A DNA stretch of 64,000 nucleotides. Source: Enterobacter cloacae (GTDB lineage Bacteria > Pseudomonadota > Gammaproteobacteria > Enterobacterales > Enterobacteriaceae). Shown piece after piece: positions 42,449 to 53,489 of this stretch (the first letter of the stretch is position 1; every line of letters begins with the position of its first letter). Both the position numbers and the translations under genes were made by a program. The notes below the pieces were generated by a model, which did not search any database, was not told the DNA's origin, and saw nothing but the letters and a program-made list of their open reading frames with translations. The stretch lies in the NCBI GenBank assembly GCA_014169315.1, contig AP022133.1:1302001-1366000 (forward strand), read 5' to 3'.

Positions 42449-44464
42449 ATGAGTAAACCGTTCAAATTGAATTCTGCTTTCCGTCCTTCAGGCGATCAGC
42501 CTGAGGCGATCCGTCGTCTGGAGGAGGGGCTGGAAGATGGGCTGGCACACCAGACGCTGTTGGGGGTGACCGGTTCGGGTAAGACCTTTACCATCGCTAA
42601 CGTGATTGCCGACCTGCAACGCCCCACAATGGTGCTTGCCCCGAACAAAACCCTGGCGGCACAGCTGTACGGAGAGATGAAAGAGTTCTTCCCGGATAAC
42701 GCGGTGGAGTATTTCGTCTCCTACTATGATTACTACCAGCCTGAAGCCTATGTCCCGAGCTCTGACACTTTTATCGAAAAAGATGCTTCGGTGAACGAAC
42801 ACATTGAGCAGATGCGTCTGTCGGCGACAAAAGCGCTTCTGGAGCGCCGTGACGTAATCGTAGTGGCTTCAGTTTCTGCTATCTACGGTCTGGGCGATCC
42901 GGATCTTTACCTGAAGATGATGCTGCACCTGACTCAGGGGATGATCATCGATCAGCGCGCGATTGTGCGCCGTCTGGCGGAGCTGCAGTACGCCCGTAAT
43001 GACCAGGCGTTCCAGCGCGGTACGTTCCGCGTGCGTGGTGAGGTTATCGATATCTTCCCGGCAGAATCGGACGATATTGCGCTGCGCGTTGAGTTGTTTG
43101 ATGAAGAGGTTGAGCGCCTGTCGCTGTTCGACCCGCTGACCGGACATGTTGAGTCGGTTATTCAGCGTTTTACCATCTACCCAAAAACGCACTACGTCAC
43201 GCCACGTGAGCGTATCGTACAGGCGATGGAAGAGATCAAAGATGAACTGGCCGATCGCCGTAAGGTGCTTCTGGCGAACAATAAGCTGCTGGAAGAACAG
43301 CGCTTAAGCCAGCGAACCCAGTTTGATCTGGAAATGATGAACGAGCTGGGTTACTGCTCCGGTATCGAGAACTACTCGCGCTTCCTCTCAGGACGCGGGC
43401 CGGGCGAGCCACCACCCACGCTGTTTGACTACCTTCCGGCAGATGGTTTGCTGGTGATTGATGAATCTCACGTGACGATCCCGCAGATCGGCGGGATGTA
43501 TCGCGGTGACCGCGCCCGTAAAGAGACGCTGGTGGAGTACGGTTTCCGTCTACCGTCGGCGCTGGATAACCGTCCGCTGAAGTTTGAAGAGTTTGAGGCA
43601 CTTGCCCCGCAAAGCATCTACGTTTCGGCAACGCCGGGCAGTTACGAGCTGGAGAAATCCGGTGATGAGGTGGTTGACCAGGTAGTGCGTCCGACAGGTT
43701 TACTTGACCCTGTGATTGAGGTGCGTCCGGTTGCCACGCAGGTTGACGACCTGCTGTCTGAAATCCGTATCCGTTCTGCCATCAACGAGCGCGTGCTGGT
43801 CACGACGCTGACCAAACGTATGGCGGAAGATCTGACCGAATATCTTGAAGAACATGGGGAGCGGGTGCGTTATCTGCACTCGGATATCGATACCGTAGAG
43901 CGTATGGAAATTATCCGCGACCTGCGTCTGGGCGAGTTTGACGTACTGGTGGGGATTAACCTTCTGCGAGAAGGCCTGGACATGCCGGAAGTGTCGCTGG
44001 TGGCGATTCTGGATGCCGACAAAGAGGGCTTCCTGCGTTCTGAACGTTCGTTGATCCAGACCATTGGCCGTGCCGCACGTAACATCAACGGTAAGGCGAT
44101 TCTGTACGGTGACAAAATTACGCCGTCGATGGCGAAAGCGATTGGCGAAACGGAACGTCGTCGCGAGAAACAGCAGCGCTATAACGAAGAGCACGGGATC
44201 ATCCCGCAGGGGCTGAACAAGAAGGTGGTGGATATTCTGGCACTGGGTCAGAACATTGCGAAGACCAAAGCGAAAGGGCGCGGTAAAGCGCGTTCTGTGG
44301 TTGAGCCAGATACCGTTGAGCTAACGCCGAAAGCGCTGCAGCAGAAAATTCACGAACTGGAAGGGCAGATGATGCAGCACGCGCAGAACCTGGAGTTCGA
44401 AGAGGCTGCGCAAATCCGTGACCAGCTGCATCAGTTGCGGGATCTGTTTATTGCTGCGTCCTGA
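42449..44464 (+). CDS. uvrB: Excinuclease ABC subunit B
   Basis: 671 residues from ATG 42,449 ([21 protein letters not shown]). Helicase motif I is [12 protein letters not shown], and the beta-hairpin that clamps damaged DNA is [37 protein letters not shown] and later helicase motifs ([28 protein letters not shown]) follow. A C-terminal UVR coiled coil ([24 protein letters not shown]) contacts UvrC. It works in nucleotide excision repair with UvrA and UvrC and is SOS-induced through the LexA box upstream. Confidence 0.98.
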   Translation: MSKPFKLNSAFRPSGDQPEAIRRLEEGLEDGLAHQTLLGVTGSGKTFTIANVIADLQRPTMVLAPNKTLAAQLYGEMKEFFPDNAVEYFVSYYDYYQPEAYVPSSDTFIEKDASVNEHIEQMRLSATKALLERRDVIVVASVSAIYGLGDPDLYLKMMLHLTQGMIIDQRAIVRRLAELQYARNDQAFQRGTFRVRGEVIDIFPAESDDIALRVELFDEEVERLSLFDPLTGHVESVIQRFTIYPKTHYVTPRERIVQAMEEIKDELADRRKVLLANNKLLEEQRLSQRTQFDLEMMNELGYCSGIENYSRFLSGRGPGEPPPTLFDYLPADGLLVIDESHVTIPQIGGMYRGDRARKETLVEYGFRLPSALDNRPLKFEEFEALAPQSIYVSATPGSYELEKSGDEVVDQVVRPTGLLDPVIEVRPVATQVDDLLSEIRIRSAINERVLVTTLTKRMAEDLTEYLEEHGERVRYLHSDIDTVERMEIIRDLRLGEFDVLVGINLLREGLDMPEVSLVAILDADKEGFLRSERSLIQTIGRAARNINGKAILYGDKITPSMAKAIGETERRREKQQRYNEEHGIIPQGLNKKVVDILALGQNIAKTKAKGRGKARSVVEPDTVELTPKALQQKIHELEGQMMQHAQNLEFEEAAQIRDQLHQLRDLFIAAS

Positions 44465-44469
44465 GCCGT

Positions 44470-44553
44470 TTTTGCCCGGTGGCGCTGCGCTTACCGGGCC
44501 TACGGGATTAGCGTCTTTTGTAGCCCCGGTAAGCGCAGCGCCACCGGGGTTTT
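44470..44553. repeat. Paired REP (BIME-like) hairpins with terminator
   Basis: GCCCGGTGGCGCTGCGCTTACCGGGC is repeated in inverted form as CCCCGGTAAGCGCAGCGCCACCGGGG, followed by TTTTTT. This is a typical pair of facing REP units between convergent uvrB and ybhK. Confidence 0.88.
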
Positions 44554-44556
44554 TTG

Positions 44557-45465
44557 TCAGCCCAGCGCCTGAATCGCCTTTTCCAGCGCTTCGCGCAGCA
44601 GATGGCGATCGTGGCGATACTGAATATCACTGGCTTCCAGCGGCTCCTGCACCACCACGCGGGCACTAATTCCTGACACATCCGCTTTCGGCCCGACCAC
44701 CACCGCATCGATGATTTTTTTCCCGACGTACTGCTCCATGATGCCGAGCTTATCCGCAAGCGTCAGGCCTGCCGCCGCCGGGCTCAGTTCACGCCCTAAA
44801 TTACCGATATAGACCACTGGTGCAGGGGTTCTGCGCAGCGCCTGGGCCAGCTCTTTGACCAGCAGAATGGGCATCAGGCTGGTATAAAAACTGCCCGGCC
44901 CAATCAGGATCAAATCCGCTTCGCCGATAGCATCAACGGCTTCGCGCGTCGCGGGCACGGCCGGATATGTCATAAGCTCTTTCGGCGGCAGGCAGAGCTG
45001 GTCGATATTTACTTCACCATAAACTTCATGGCCTTCCACGTCGATTGCCATCAAATCGACCGGTTGTTCAGACATCGGGATCAGGAATGCATCTACTTTA
45101 AGCAGATTTCGTATTAAATTGATGGCCTCAAGCGGGCGTACGCTCAGGTGATCCAGCGCCTTTAACATCAGATTTCCGAGGTTATGCCCGGAAAGTTCAC
45201 CATTACCACCAAAACGGTACTCAAACATTGCCGAGGCGACGCTCGGTTCGGTGATTAACTGGTTAAGACAATTGCGCATATCACCCCAGGCGATCCCACC
45301 TTCGGCACGACGGATCCGTCCTGTAGATCCTCCGTTATCGGTCGTAGTGACTATCCCTGTTAACCTTGAGCCCAGTGAAGACAAAGAGGACATTACCCGT
45401 CCCAGACCGTGGCCTCCACCGAGAGCGACCACACGGTCAAGATCCGCAAAAGTGCGATTGCGCAT
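44557..45465 (-). CDS. ybhK: YvcK/YbhK-family protein (gluconeogenesis factor family)
   Basis: 302 residues from ATG 45,465 ([22 protein letters not shown]). A Rossmann-like CofD/YvcK fold with [23 protein letters not shown], the [13 protein letters not shown] segment and [17 protein letters not shown]. Homologues bind UDP-sugars or NAD(P) and affect cell-wall and carbon metabolism in Gram-positives. The enterobacterial role is unknown. It is divergent from moaA, as in E. coli. Confidence 0.95.
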   Translation of the reverse strand: MRNRTFADLDRVVALGGGHGLGRVMSSLSSLGSRLTGIVTTTDNGGSTGRIRRAEGGIAWGDMRNCLNQLITEPSVASAMFEYRFGGNGELSGHNLGNLMLKALDHLSVRPLEAINLIRNLLKVDAFLIPMSEQPVDLMAIDVEGHEVYGEVNIDQLCLPPKELMTYPAVPATREAVDAIGEADLILIGPGSFYTSLMPILLVKELAQALRRTPAPVVYIGNLGRELSPAAAGLTLADKLGIMEQYVGKKIIDAVVVGPKADVSGISARVVVQEPLEASDIQYRHDRHLLREALEKAIQALG

Positions 45466-45702
45466 ACACATTCCTTATTACGTTCGAACAGCGTAACAGT
45501 ACCCTAACTACCCCTAAAAGACGATGCTTCACCCGACGCAAAATGACGTATATCAATGCGAAAGTGCTGTTTTTGCGTATTCTGTAGCGAAAATGCACGA
45601 TTACACCGCTATAAAGGTAATTATATAGCGAAAGGCGATAATGGCGAAGTGGTGATTTCCGCGCTACTATCGCCTTAACCACGTTTTCAAATTTGAAAAC
45701 AT

Positions 45703-45812
45703 ACACTCTAGCCTTTGTGCCTGTGTCGAAAGATATGGCGCTCTGGCCGTGGCGGATTTGCCACCAGGGTACAGAAAGAAATGACTGTGCCTCCCGTATC
45801 TGGAAAGGTGTA
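45703..45812 (+). promoter_or_regulatory. Molybdenum-cofactor (Moco) riboswitch upstream of moaA
   Basis: The leader contains ACACTCTAGCCTTTGTGCC at its 5' end, GGCCGTGGCGGATTTGCCAC in the middle, and CTCCCGTATCTGGAAAGGTG just before the moaA ATG. The arrangement and sequence closely match the E. coli moaA Moco RNA motif. The final helix includes the GGAAAGG ribosome-binding site, so ligand binding is expected to reduce moaA translation. The upstream ~200 bp should hold the promoter. Confidence 0.9.
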
Positions 45813-45813
45813 C

Positions 45814-46803
45814 ATGGCTTCACAACTTACTGATGCTTTCGCGCGTAAGTTTTTCTACTTACGTCTGTCGATTACCGATGTGTGCAACTTCCGTTGCACC
45901 TACTGTCTGCCTGATGGCTACAAACCGGGCAGCGTCACCAATAACGGCTTTCTCTCCGTGGATGAAGTGCGCCGCGTCACGCGGGCGTTCTCTGAACTCG
46001 GCACGGAAAAGATCCGCCTGACCGGTGGTGAACCCTCTCTGCGTCGTGACTTCCCTGACATTATCGCGGCGGTGCGTGAAAACGAGCGTATCCGTCAAAT
46101 TGCGGTGACCACCAATGGCTATCGCATGGCCCGTGATGTGGCGAACTGGCGCGATGCTGGCCTGACGGCGATTAACGTCAGCGTGGACAGCCTCGATGCC
46201 CGCCAGTTCCACGCCATTACCGGCCAGGACAAGTTCCGGCAGGTGATGGACGGTATTGACGCAGCGTTTGCTGCCGGTTTTGACAAGGTCAAAGTCAATA
46301 CGGTGCTGATGCGCGATGTTAATCATCATCAACTGGACACCTTTCTGGCGTGGATCAAACCACGTCGCATTCAATTGCGTTTTATTGAGCTGATGGAAAC
46401 CGGCGAGGGCAGTGAGTTGTTCCGTCGTCATCACATTTCCGGCATGGTGCTGCGCGACGAGTTGCTGAAGCGCGGCTGGATCCACCAGATCCGCCAGCGT
46501 AGCGACGGCCCGGCGCAGGTCTTTTGTCACCCTGATTACGAAGGGGAAATCGGGCTTATCATGCCGTATGAAAAAGACTTCTGCGCCAGCTGTAACCGCC
46601 TGCGCGTCTCCTCTGTCGGCAAGCTGCATCTTTGCTTGTTTGGCGATGGCGGCGTCGATCTGCGCGATCTGCTGGAAGATGATGCTCAACAGGACGCGCT
46701 TGAAGCGCGCATTTCCGAAGCGCTGACGCATAAAAAGCAAACTCACTTCCTGCATCAGGGCAACACCGGAATTACTCAGAACCTGTCATACATTGGCGGG
46801 TAA
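45814..46803 (+). CDS. moaA: GTP 3',8-cyclase
   Basis: 329 residues from ATG 45,814 ([19 protein letters not shown]), preceded by the riboswitch-borne GGAAAGG. The radical-SAM cluster motif is CNFRCTYC; the second [4Fe-4S] cluster is bound by [10 protein letters not shown]...LHLCLFG. The C-terminal GG needed for activity is present (YIGG). It starts molybdopterin synthesis from GTP together with MoaC. First gene of moaABCDE. Confidence 0.98.
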   Translation: MASQLTDAFARKFFYLRLSITDVCNFRCTYCLPDGYKPGSVTNNGFLSVDEVRRVTRAFSELGTEKIRLTGGEPSLRRDFPDIIAAVRENERIRQIAVTTNGYRMARDVANWRDAGLTAINVSVDSLDARQFHAITGQDKFRQVMDGIDAAFAAGFDKVKVNTVLMRDVNHHQLDTFLAWIKPRRIQLRFIELMETGEGSELFRRHHISGMVLRDELLKRGWIHQIRQRSDGPAQVFCHPDYEGEIGLIMPYEKDFCASCNRLRVSSVGKLHLCLFGDGGVDLRDLLEDDAQQDALEARISEALTHKKQTHFLHQGNTGITQNLSYIGG

Positions 46804-46827
46804 TCAGGCTTAAGAAGGAATCATAAG

Positions 46828-47340
46828 ATGAGTCAGGTAAGCGCAGAATTTATCCCGACACGTATTGCCATTCTGACCGTTTCCGACCGCCGTGGCGAAG
46901 AGGATGATACCTCCGGTCACTGGCTATGCGAGGCGGCACAGGAAGCAGGGCATAAAATCGTCGATAAAGCGATTGTGAAAGAGAACCGTTATGCTATTCG
47001 CGCCCAGGTTTCTCAGTGGATTGCGGGTGATGAGGTGCAGGTGGTGTTGATTACCGGCGGTACCGGGTTTACCGCGGGCGATCAGGCTCCTGAGGCGCTG
47101 ATCCCGCTGTTCGACCGTGAAGTGGAAGGCTTTGGTGAAGTGTTCCGTATGCTCTCGTTTGAAGAGATTGGCACCTCCACGTTGCAGTCCCGTGCGGTGG
47201 CCGGTGTGGCAAACAACACGTTGATTTTCGCTATGCCTGGCTCCACCAAAGCCTGTCGCACCGCGTGGGATAACATTATCGCGCCGCAGCTGGATGCCCG
47301 CACCCGCCCGTGTAATTTCCACCCTCATTTAAAGAAATAA
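46828..47340 (+). CDS. moaB: Molybdopterin biosynthesis protein MoaB
   Basis: 170 residues of the MogA/MoaB fold: ILTVSDRRGEEDDTSGHWL, LITGGTGFTAGDQAPEAL and FAMPGSTKACRTAWDNIIAPQLD. In bacteria that also have MogA its exact task is unclear; homologues adenylylate molybdopterin. GAAGGAATC precedes the ATG, and moaC starts 3 bp after the stop. Confidence 0.97.
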   Translation: MSQVSAEFIPTRIAILTVSDRRGEEDDTSGHWLCEAAQEAGHKIVDKAIVKENRYAIRAQVSQWIAGDEVQVVLITGGTGFTAGDQAPEALIPLFDREVEGFGEVFRMLSFEEIGTSTLQSRAVAGVANNTLIFAMPGSTKACRTAWDNIIAPQLDARTRPCNFHPHLKK

Positions 47341-47343
47341 GTT

Positions 47344-47829
47344 ATGTCGCAACTGACCCACATTAATGCCGCGGGTGAAGCCCATATGGTGGATGTCTCC
47401 GCCAAAGCGGAAACGGTACGTGAGGCACGCGCCGAAGCGTTTGTCACCATGCTGCCAGAGACGCTGGCGATGATTATCGACGGCAGCCACCACAAGGGCG
47501 ATGTCTTTGCCACCGCCCGCATTGCCGGGATCCAGGCGGCGAAACGGACCTGGGACTTAATCCCGTTATGTCATCCGCTGATGCTGAGCAAGGTGGAGGT
47601 GAATCTTCAGGCGCAGCCAGAGCATAACCGGGTGCGCATTGAGTCGCTGTGTCGTTTAACCGGTAAAACCGGTGTTGAGATGGAAGCCCTGACTGCGGCG
47701 TCGGTTGCTGCGCTGACCATCTACGATATGTGCAAGGCCGTGCAGAAAGACATGGTGATTGGCCCGCTTCGCCTGCTGGCGAAAAGTGGCGGCAAATCCG
47801 GTGATTTTAAGGTGGACAGCCATGATTAA
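47344..47829 (+). CDS. moaC: Cyclic pyranopterin monophosphate synthase
   Basis: 161 residues. [20 protein letters not shown] at the N-terminus, active-site [37 protein letters not shown] and the terminal KSGGKSGDF are family landmarks. It converts the MoaA product to cyclic pyranopterin. The 3' end overlaps moaD by 8 bp. Confidence 0.98.
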   Translation: MSQLTHINAAGEAHMVDVSAKAETVREARAEAFVTMLPETLAMIIDGSHHKGDVFATARIAGIQAAKRTWDLIPLCHPLMLSKVEVNLQAQPEHNRVRIESLCRLTGKTGVEMEALTAASVAALTIYDMCKAVQKDMVIGPLRLLAKSGGKSGDFKVDSHD

Positions 47830-48067
47830 GGTTCTCTTTTTTGCGCAGGTACGCGAGCTGGTCAATACCGACAGCCTGACGCTCGATGCTCCCTTTGACG
47901 ATGTTGCCGCACTTCGCACGCATCTGGCCGCGCAAAGCGACCGCTGGGCGCTGGCGCTGGATGAAGGTAAGTTGCTGGCCGCGGTGAATCAGACGCTGGT
48001 CGAGTTTACCCATCCGCTCACGGCAGGGGATGAAGTCGCTTTCTTCCCGCCGGTCACAGGAGGCTGA
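47822..48067 (+). CDS. moaD: Molybdopterin synthase sulfur-carrier subunit
   Basis: 81 residues from ATG 47,822. Ubiquitin-like beta-grasp protein ending in PPVTGG; the terminal Gly-Gly is adenylylated and thiocarboxylated by MoeB. It delivers sulfur to precursor Z in complex with MoaE, whose gene starts 1 bp after the stop. Confidence 0.97.
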   Translation: MIKVLFFAQVRELVNTDSLTLDAPFDDVAALRTHLAAQSDRWALALDEGKLLAAVNQTLVEFTHPLTAGDEVAFFPPVTGG

Positions 48068-48068
48068 A

Positions 48069-48521
48069 ATGGCGGAAACCCGAATTCTGGTCGACCACGC
48101 GCGTTTTAATGTCGGAACAGAATACAGCTGGCTGGCCGAACGTGATGAAGATGGTGCGGTTGTCACCTTCACCGGCAAAGTGCGTAACCACAACCTCGGC
48201 GACAGCGTGAAGGCACTGACGCTTGAGCACTATCCGGGCATGACGGAAAAATCGCTTGCGGAGATTGTCGGGCAGGCGCGCAGCCGCTGGCCGCTCGGAC
48301 GGGTGACGGTTATCCACCGTATTGGTGAGATGTGGCCGGGTGAAGAGATTGTTTTTGTTGGGGTCACCAGCGCCCATCGCAGCAGCGCGTTCGCAGCAGG
48401 GGAATTCATTATGGATTACCTCAAGACCAAAGCACCATTCTGGAAGCGTGAAGCAACACCAGAGGGGGACCGCTGGGTTGAGTCGCGTGACAGCGACAAA
48501 CAAGCGGCCGGCCGTTGGTAG
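48069..48521 (+). CDS. moaE: Molybdopterin synthase catalytic subunit
   Basis: 150 residues from ATG 48,069 (MAETRILVDHARFNVGTEY). GAVVTFTGKVRNHN, LEHYPGMTEKSL, HRIGEMWPGEEIVFVGVTSAHR and the Lys-rich MDYLKTKAPFWKRE form the active site with the MoaD tail. CAGGAGGCTGAA before the start lies inside the moaD end. Last gene of the moa operon. Confidence 0.98.
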   Translation: MAETRILVDHARFNVGTEYSWLAERDEDGAVVTFTGKVRNHNLGDSVKALTLEHYPGMTEKSLAEIVGQARSRWPLGRVTVIHRIGEMWPGEEIVFVGVTSAHRSSAFAAGEFIMDYLKTKAPFWKREATPEGDRWVESRDSDKQAAGRW

Positions 48522-48579
48522 TTGGTTTACGCAAATGTGTTAGTCTTAACGTGTGTGTCTACTTAATCAGGAGTGAATC

Positions 48580-49287
48580 ATGGACCGATTTCCGCGTTCC
48601 GATTCGATAGTACAGCAGACCCGTAGCGGACTGCAGACGTATATGGCTCAGGTGTATGGCTGGATGACGGTCGGCTTACTGCTGACGGCGTTTATCGCGT
48701 GGTATGCGGCCAATACGCCTGAACTGATGATGTTTATCTTCTCCAGCAAAATCACCTTCTTTGGGCTGATTATTGCACAGCTGGCGCTGGTGTTTGTCCT
48801 GTCGGGAATGGTGCAGAAGCTCAGCGCCGGAATGGCAACCACGCTGTTTATGCTCTATTCGGCACTGACGGGGCTAACGCTCTCCAGCATTTTTATCGTC
48901 TATACCTACTCGTCCATCGCCAGTACGTTTGTGGTGACCGGTGGGATGTTTGGCGCGATGAGCCTGTGGGGTTACACCACCAAACGTGACCTGAGCGGTT
49001 TTGGCAGTATGCTGCTGATGGGGCTGATTGGGATTGTGCTGGCGTCGCTGGTTAACCTGTGGCTGAAGAGCGAAGCGCTGATGTGGGCCGTGACCTACAT
49101 TGGGGTGCTGGTCTTCGTCGGGCTGACGGCATACGACACGCAGAAGCTGAAGAACATTGGCGAGCAGATTGACGTGCGCGACAGCTCAAACCTGCGCAAA
49201 TACTCCATTCTGGGTGCGCTGACGCTGTATCTGGACTTCATCAACCTGTTCCTGATGCTGCTGCGTATTCTGGGCAACCGTCGCTAA
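48580..49287 (+). CDS. ybhL: BAX inhibitor-1/YccA-family membrane protein YbhL
   Basis: 235 residues with seven hydrophobic segments, among them VGLLLTAFIAWYA, LIIAQLALVFVLSGMV, TLFMLYSALTGLTLSSIFI and TLYLDFINLFLMLLRILG. TLYLDFINLF is the family C-terminal signature; bacterial relatives include Ca2+-leak channels. TCAGGAGTG precedes the ATG. Same position after moaE as in E. coli. Confidence 0.95.
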   Translation: MDRFPRSDSIVQQTRSGLQTYMAQVYGWMTVGLLLTAFIAWYAANTPELMMFIFSSKITFFGLIIAQLALVFVLSGMVQKLSAGMATTLFMLYSALTGLTLSSIFIVYTYSSIASTFVVTGGMFGAMSLWGYTTKRDLSGFGSMLLMGLIGIVLASLVNLWLKSEALMWAVTYIGVLVFVGLTAYDTQKLKNIGEQIDVRDSSNLRKYSILGALTLYLDFINLFLMLLRILGNRR

Positions 49288-49296
49288 GGTTGTTTT

Positions 49297-49324
49297 GCCG
49301 GGTGGCGGCTTCGCCACCCGACTT
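49297..49324. repeat. REP-like hairpin after ybhL
   Basis: GCCGGGTGGCGGCTTCGCCACCCGAC forms a long GC hairpin typical of enterobacterial REP units, between convergent ybhL and clsB. Confidence 0.75.
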
Positions 49325-49387
49325 AAATCCCGTTGTAACGCCTTCTCATTCTTCTTCCGGCTCTTCAGTATCAAATAACCGTCAACA

Positions 49388-50626
49388 TCAGGTTTTCTCT
49401 CCGTCTTCCACCTCTACGCGATCCTGAGTTTCCATTTTGGGCTGCACAGGGGGAGCCACACGTGCCAGCGTTGGTGTATGAGCGGGCAGCCAGCCCACCA
49501 TCGCCGGGAAATGACGCAGGAAGTGGAACGCCAGCACGCTTTTTCCGAGATTCCACCAGGTGCGTTTCGGTACCATCGAGTCATCCACACGCACACAGTC
49601 ATTGTCGAGCAGACCCTGCAGGTTATCGCGCAGGGTCTGATTAAACTGGCGATCGTGAATGATCAGGTTGGCTTCCAGATTAAGGGATAAACTCAGCGGA
49701 TCAAGATTACTGGAGCCGACGGTCGCCCAGTGATCGTCCATCAGCGCGACCTTGCCGTGCAGCGGTCGGCGGCGATATTCATAGATTTGTACGCCGCCTT
49801 TCACCAGATAGTTGTAGAGCAGGCGCGCACCGACCTTCACAATCGGTATATCCGGCTCACCCTGCACAATCAGTTTTACGCGCACGCCGCGTCGGGCGGC
49901 GTTACGCATGGCGTGAAGCAGGCGATAGCCGGGGAAGAAATAGGCATTGGCAATGATGACTTCATGCTTCGCCTTCGCCAGCATTTTCAGGTAGTGATGT
50001 TCGATATCGTTCCGGTGCTCAGCGTTATCCCGCCAGACAAACAGCGCCTGCGCTTCTCCGGGATGCCGGTTCTCTTCGGGGCGATGGCGGCGTACCCACC
50101 AGTGGTGGGAGACCTCTTTACCCGACAGGTTTTCCAGTTCGAACAGCAAGATGTCCTGAACCACGGGGCCTTCAATTTGAATGGCGTAATCCTGTTTGGC
50201 CTCTGCTCCATAGTCGGACATATGTTCAGCGGAATAGTTAATGCCGCCGACGAACGCCATCGCTTCATCCACAACCACAATTTTGCGGTGCATCCGGCGA
50301 AAGAGGTTAGTGCGCATACCAAACAGGCGAGATCCAGGATCGTAGTAGCGGAACACCACGCCCGCCGAGGTGAGCGCGTTGACGAAATCATCGCTAAGAT
50401 CCGGTGAACCATAGTCATCAAGTAATACGTCGATTTTGATACCACGCAGTGCGGCGCGCAACAGCACGGCATGCAACCGTCTCCCCACGTCGTCTTCGAA
50501 CCAGATAAAGGTCTCGAGGATCACCTTCTCCCGCGCGCGGCTGATGGCATCAAAAACCGCCGGATAGTAGTTATCACCATTTTCCAGCAGCGTAATGCGG
50601 TTACCTTCCCGCCAGACGCATCTCAT
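49388..50626 (-). CDS. clsB: Cardiolipin synthase B
   Basis: 412 residues from ATG 50,626 (MRCVWREGNRITLLENG). A longer in-frame start at 50,683 is not supported by the family. Two phospholipase-D HKD motifs are seen: HRKIVVVDEAMAFVGG and HGKVALMDDHWATVGSSN. It makes cardiolipin from phosphatidylglycerol and phosphatidylethanolamine (with YmdB in E. coli) at the inner membrane. In E. coli it lies between ybhP and ybhN; neither is present here. A short frame after the stop (LFDTEEPEEE, about 49,345-49,375) might be a ybhN end, but this is uncertain. Confidence 0.95.
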   Translation of the reverse strand: MRCVWREGNRITLLENGDNYYPAVFDAISRAREKVILETFIWFEDDVGRRLHAVLLRAALRGIKIDVLLDDYGSPDLSDDFVNALTSAGVVFRYYDPGSRLFGMRTNLFRRMHRKIVVVDEAMAFVGGINYSAEHMSDYGAEAKQDYAIQIEGPVVQDILLFELENLSGKEVSHHWWVRRHRPEENRHPGEAQALFVWRDNAEHRNDIEHHYLKMLAKAKHEVIIANAYFFPGYRLLHAMRNAARRGVRVKLIVQGEPDIPIVKVGARLLYNYLVKGGVQIYEYRRRPLHGKVALMDDHWATVGSSNLDPLSLSLNLEANLIIHDRQFNQTLRDNLQGLLDNDCVRVDDSMVPKRTWWNLGKSVLAFHFLRHFPAMVGWLPAHTPTLARVAPPVQPKMETQDRVEVEDGEKT

Positions 50627-50867
50627 AGGTGGATCTCCACGCTGATAAAATGAAGCAGCAGTTAAATACGATGAAGCTATCATGAATGTTTATTGTCAGC
50701 ACGTTACGCGAGAAAGCGGTATTTTATGGGCCATAAACGCCTTCCAGGATGACTATCCTGATGAAAATAAAGTGTAGTCGGCGTCACAAAAAGATGCGGT
50801 GTTACGGAATTTTCCGTAAAGTGCGGTAGTCTGAATAAGCAGAGAAATATTCTTCAGGAGAGAAGCC

Positions 50868-51278
50868 ATGAAGTGGCAACAACGCGTTCGTGTCGCAACT
50901 GGCCTGAGTTGCTGGCAGATAATGTTGCATTTACTGGTCGTGGCCGTACTGGTGATGGGCTGGATGAGCGGCACGCTGGTGCGTGTTGGCCTGGGATTAT
51001 GTGTGCTTTACGGCGTAACCGTGCTGTCGATGCTGTTCTTACAGCGTCACCATGAAGCACGCTGGCGCGAAGTGGGTGATGTGCTCGAAGAGCTCACCAC
51101 CACCTGGTATTTTGGTGCGGCGATGATCGTTCTGTGGCTACTGTCACGCGTGCTGCAAAACAACCTGTTGCTGGCCCTGGCCGGTCTGGCCATTCTTGCA
51201 GGGCCTGCGGTTGTCTCTTTACTTACCAAAGAGAAAAAGCTACGCAATGTTTCGTCTAAACATCGCGTACGCCACTGA
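50868..51278 (+). CDS. ybhQ: Inner-membrane protein YbhQ
   Basis: 136 residues with four hydrophobic segments ([73 protein letters not shown]). Function unknown in E. coli too. CAGGAGAGAAGCC precedes the ATG. The 3' end overlaps the convergent ybhR end by 39 bp. Confidence 0.93.
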   Translation: MKWQQRVRVATGLSCWQIMLHLLVVAVLVMGWMSGTLVRVGLGLCVLYGVTVLSMLFLQRHHEARWREVGDVLEELTTTWYFGAAMIVLWLLSRVLQNNLLLALAGLAILAGPAVVSLLTKEKKLRNVSSKHRVRH

Positions 51279-52346
51279 CCCCGTCGTGGCCGCTATGACC
51301 AGTAGCGGCCACAAACTTCCCCAGATAATGTCCAGACTCGCATCCTTCAGATAGATTTGCTTGGTGATGTCCGTAAAGTGACGAATCGGGTTTATCCACG
51401 TCAGATCCTGTAACCACACCGGCATGTTCTCAACCGGAGAGACATAACCTGAGAGCAAAATCGCCGGCATCATAAAGACGAACACGCCAATAAATGCCTG
51501 CTGCTGTGTCGAGCAAAGCGCCGAGATCAGCAAACCAAAACCAACCAGCGACAGCCCGTAAATCACCATCGTGCAGTAGAACAGCGCCAGCGATCCGGCA
51601 AACGGAATTTGGTATGCCCAGATCCCAACTCCCAGCACGATAGTGGCCTGGAAGGTGGCGACAATCAGCGCCGGAACCGCTTTGCCGACGAAAATCTGCC
51701 AGGTTGCCAGAGGGGAAACCAGAAGCTGGTCAAGCGTACCTTGCTCGCGCTCGCGGGCGACGGAAAGTGACGTGACAATCATCACCCCAATGGTGGTGAT
51801 CATGGCGATCAGCGACGGCACCACAAACCACTTGTAATCCAGATTTGGGTTGTACCAGTTGCGCACTACCAGCTCGCTGTTATTGGGTTTGGTTTTACCT
51901 TCCATCAGCTCCTGCTGGTAATTTTTCACTATCTGTTGCAGGTAATTAGCCGCTATCTGGGCACTGTTAGAGTTACGCCCGTCGAGGATGAGTTGCATCG
52001 GTGCGGTCTGGAAAGTGTCCAGGTTGCGGGAGAAATCTGCCGGGAACCGGACCAGCAGCAACGCTTTTTGCGTGTCAATGGTGGGCTGGATCGCCTGCGG
52101 GCTTTTCAGCAACAGGATGTGGGTAAACGCCTTCGCCCGGGCAAAACGCTGGGTCAGTTCGACAGAATGTTTGCCACTGTCTTCGTTGTAGATGGCAATG
52201 GTAGCGTTCGTCACCTCAAGCGTCGCGGCGAACGGGAACAGAAAAACCTGTATCAACACCGGCAAAACCAGAATGACACGGGTCTGCGGCTCGCGCAGCA
52301 GCGACTGTAGCTCTTTGCGGATCAATGTCCATAAACGGTGAAACAT
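51240..52346 (-). CDS. ybhR: ABC-2 permease subunit YbhR
   Basis: 368 residues, the E. coli length. One N-terminal membrane segment, a large periplasmic domain (residues ~45-165), then five C-terminal segments with the ABC-2 signature ([16 protein letters not shown]). With YbhS, YbhF and YbhG it forms an efflux system linked to drug tolerance and Na+/H+ exchange in E. coli studies. Last gene of the cecR-ybhGFSR operon. Confidence 0.96.
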   Translation of the reverse strand: MFHRLWTLIRKELQSLLREPQTRVILVLPVLIQVFLFPFAATLEVTNATIAIYNEDSGKHSVELTQRFARAKAFTHILLLKSPQAIQPTIDTQKALLLVRFPADFSRNLDTFQTAPMQLILDGRNSNSAQIAANYLQQIVKNYQQELMEGKTKPNNSELVVRNWYNPNLDYKWFVVPSLIAMITTIGVMIVTSLSVAREREQGTLDQLLVSPLATWQIFVGKAVPALIVATFQATIVLGVGIWAYQIPFAGSLALFYCTMVIYGLSLVGFGLLISALCSTQQQAFIGVFVFMMPAILLSGYVSPVENMPVWLQDLTWINPIRHFTDITKQIYLKDASLDIIWGSLWPLLVIAATTGSVAYAMFRRNIA

Positions 52347-52355
52347 ATTCGCTCC

Positions 52356-53489
52356 TTAATCCAGTCGCCGTTTGGTCTTCACCCACGTCAACCCAATGAA
52401 CATCGTCGCCGAGGCCATCAGAAACAGGGTGTTGATAATCAGCACCAGCGGAATATTCCCCGCCAGGAACAGGCTTTGCAACGTACTCACAAAGTAACGC
52501 GCCGGAATAATGTACGTCACCGCGCGGATCACGGCGGGCATACTGTCTATCTGAAAGATAAACCCGGACAGCATAATCGACGGTAAAAAGGCGGCATTGA
52601 GCGCCACCTGGGCGGCGTTAAACTGGTTACGGGTCACGGTCGAGATGAGCAGCCCCATCCCCAGCGTGCTCAGCAGAAACAGGCTGGTGATGAAAAAGAG
52701 CAGCACCAGCGAGCCGCGATACGGCACACCGAGGATAAATACCGACACCAGCATGCAAAGCAGCATCGCCAGCATGCCGAGGAAGTAGTAGGGGATGAGT
52801 TTGCAGAGCAGCAGCTCTGCCCGCGTCACCTCAGTCGAGAGCAGTGCTTCCATTGTGCCGCGCTCCCACTCGCGGGCAATCACCAGCGAGGTGAGGATCG
52901 CGCCAATTACCGTCATGATGATGGTGACCGCGCCCGGAATAATAAAATGCTGGCTGATGGCGGCGGGGTTAAACCAGTAACGTGTCTGCACGTCGATCAG
53001 CGGTTCAAACGTTTCGCCTCTGTCCTCGGCTCGCTGCATTTGCCAGAGCTGCCAGATGCCTTCCACATAACCCTGCACGAAATTAGCCGTGTTTGGCTCG
53101 CTACCGTCGGTGATCACCTGAATGGGGGCGTCGGTATTCGCCCGCGCCATATTGGCGTCGAAATCTACCGGGATCACCACCAGCCCGCGAATTTTCCCGG
53201 CCTGCATCTTCTGGATCAACGCCTGGCGATTGTCGCTGATGGTGGCGTCAATATAGGGGGATCCGGTCATGGCATGGGTGAAGTCCAGCGCTTCTTTGCT
53301 CTGCTGTTCCAGTAAAATGCCCACCCGCAGCTTGCTCGAATCAAGGTTGATCCCGTAGCCAAAGATAAACAGCAGCATCAGGGGGATCACCACGGCAATC
53401 AGCCAGCTACTGGGGTCACGCACAATCTGGCGTGTCTCTTTGACGCACAATGCGCGCACCCTGCGCCACGAAATAGCGTTACTGCGCAT
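52356..53489 (-). CDS. ybhS: ABC-2 permease subunit YbhS
   Basis: 377 residues from ATG 53,489 ([19 protein letters not shown]); longer in-frame starts lie inside ybhF and are not supported. It has an N-terminal membrane segment, a periplasmic domain and five C-terminal segments with [17 protein letters not shown], the ABC-2 motif. Paralogue of YbhR and its expected heterodimer partner. It overlaps the ybhF end by 11 bp. Confidence 0.96.
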   Translation of the reverse strand: MRSNAISWRRVRALCVKETRQIVRDPSSWLIAVVIPLMLLFIFGYGINLDSSKLRVGILLEQQSKEALDFTHAMTGSPYIDATISDNRQALIQKMQAGKIRGLVVIPVDFDANMARANTDAPIQVITDGSEPNTANFVQGYVEGIWQLWQMQRAEDRGETFEPLIDVQTRYWFNPAAISQHFIIPGAVTIIMTVIGAILTSLVIAREWERGTMEALLSTEVTRAELLLCKLIPYYFLGMLAMLLCMLVSVFILGVPYRGSLVLLFFITSLFLLSTLGMGLLISTVTRNQFNAAQVALNAAFLPSIMLSGFIFQIDSMPAVIRAVTYIIPARYFVSTLQSLFLAGNIPLVLIINTLFLMASATMFIGLTWVKTKRRLD

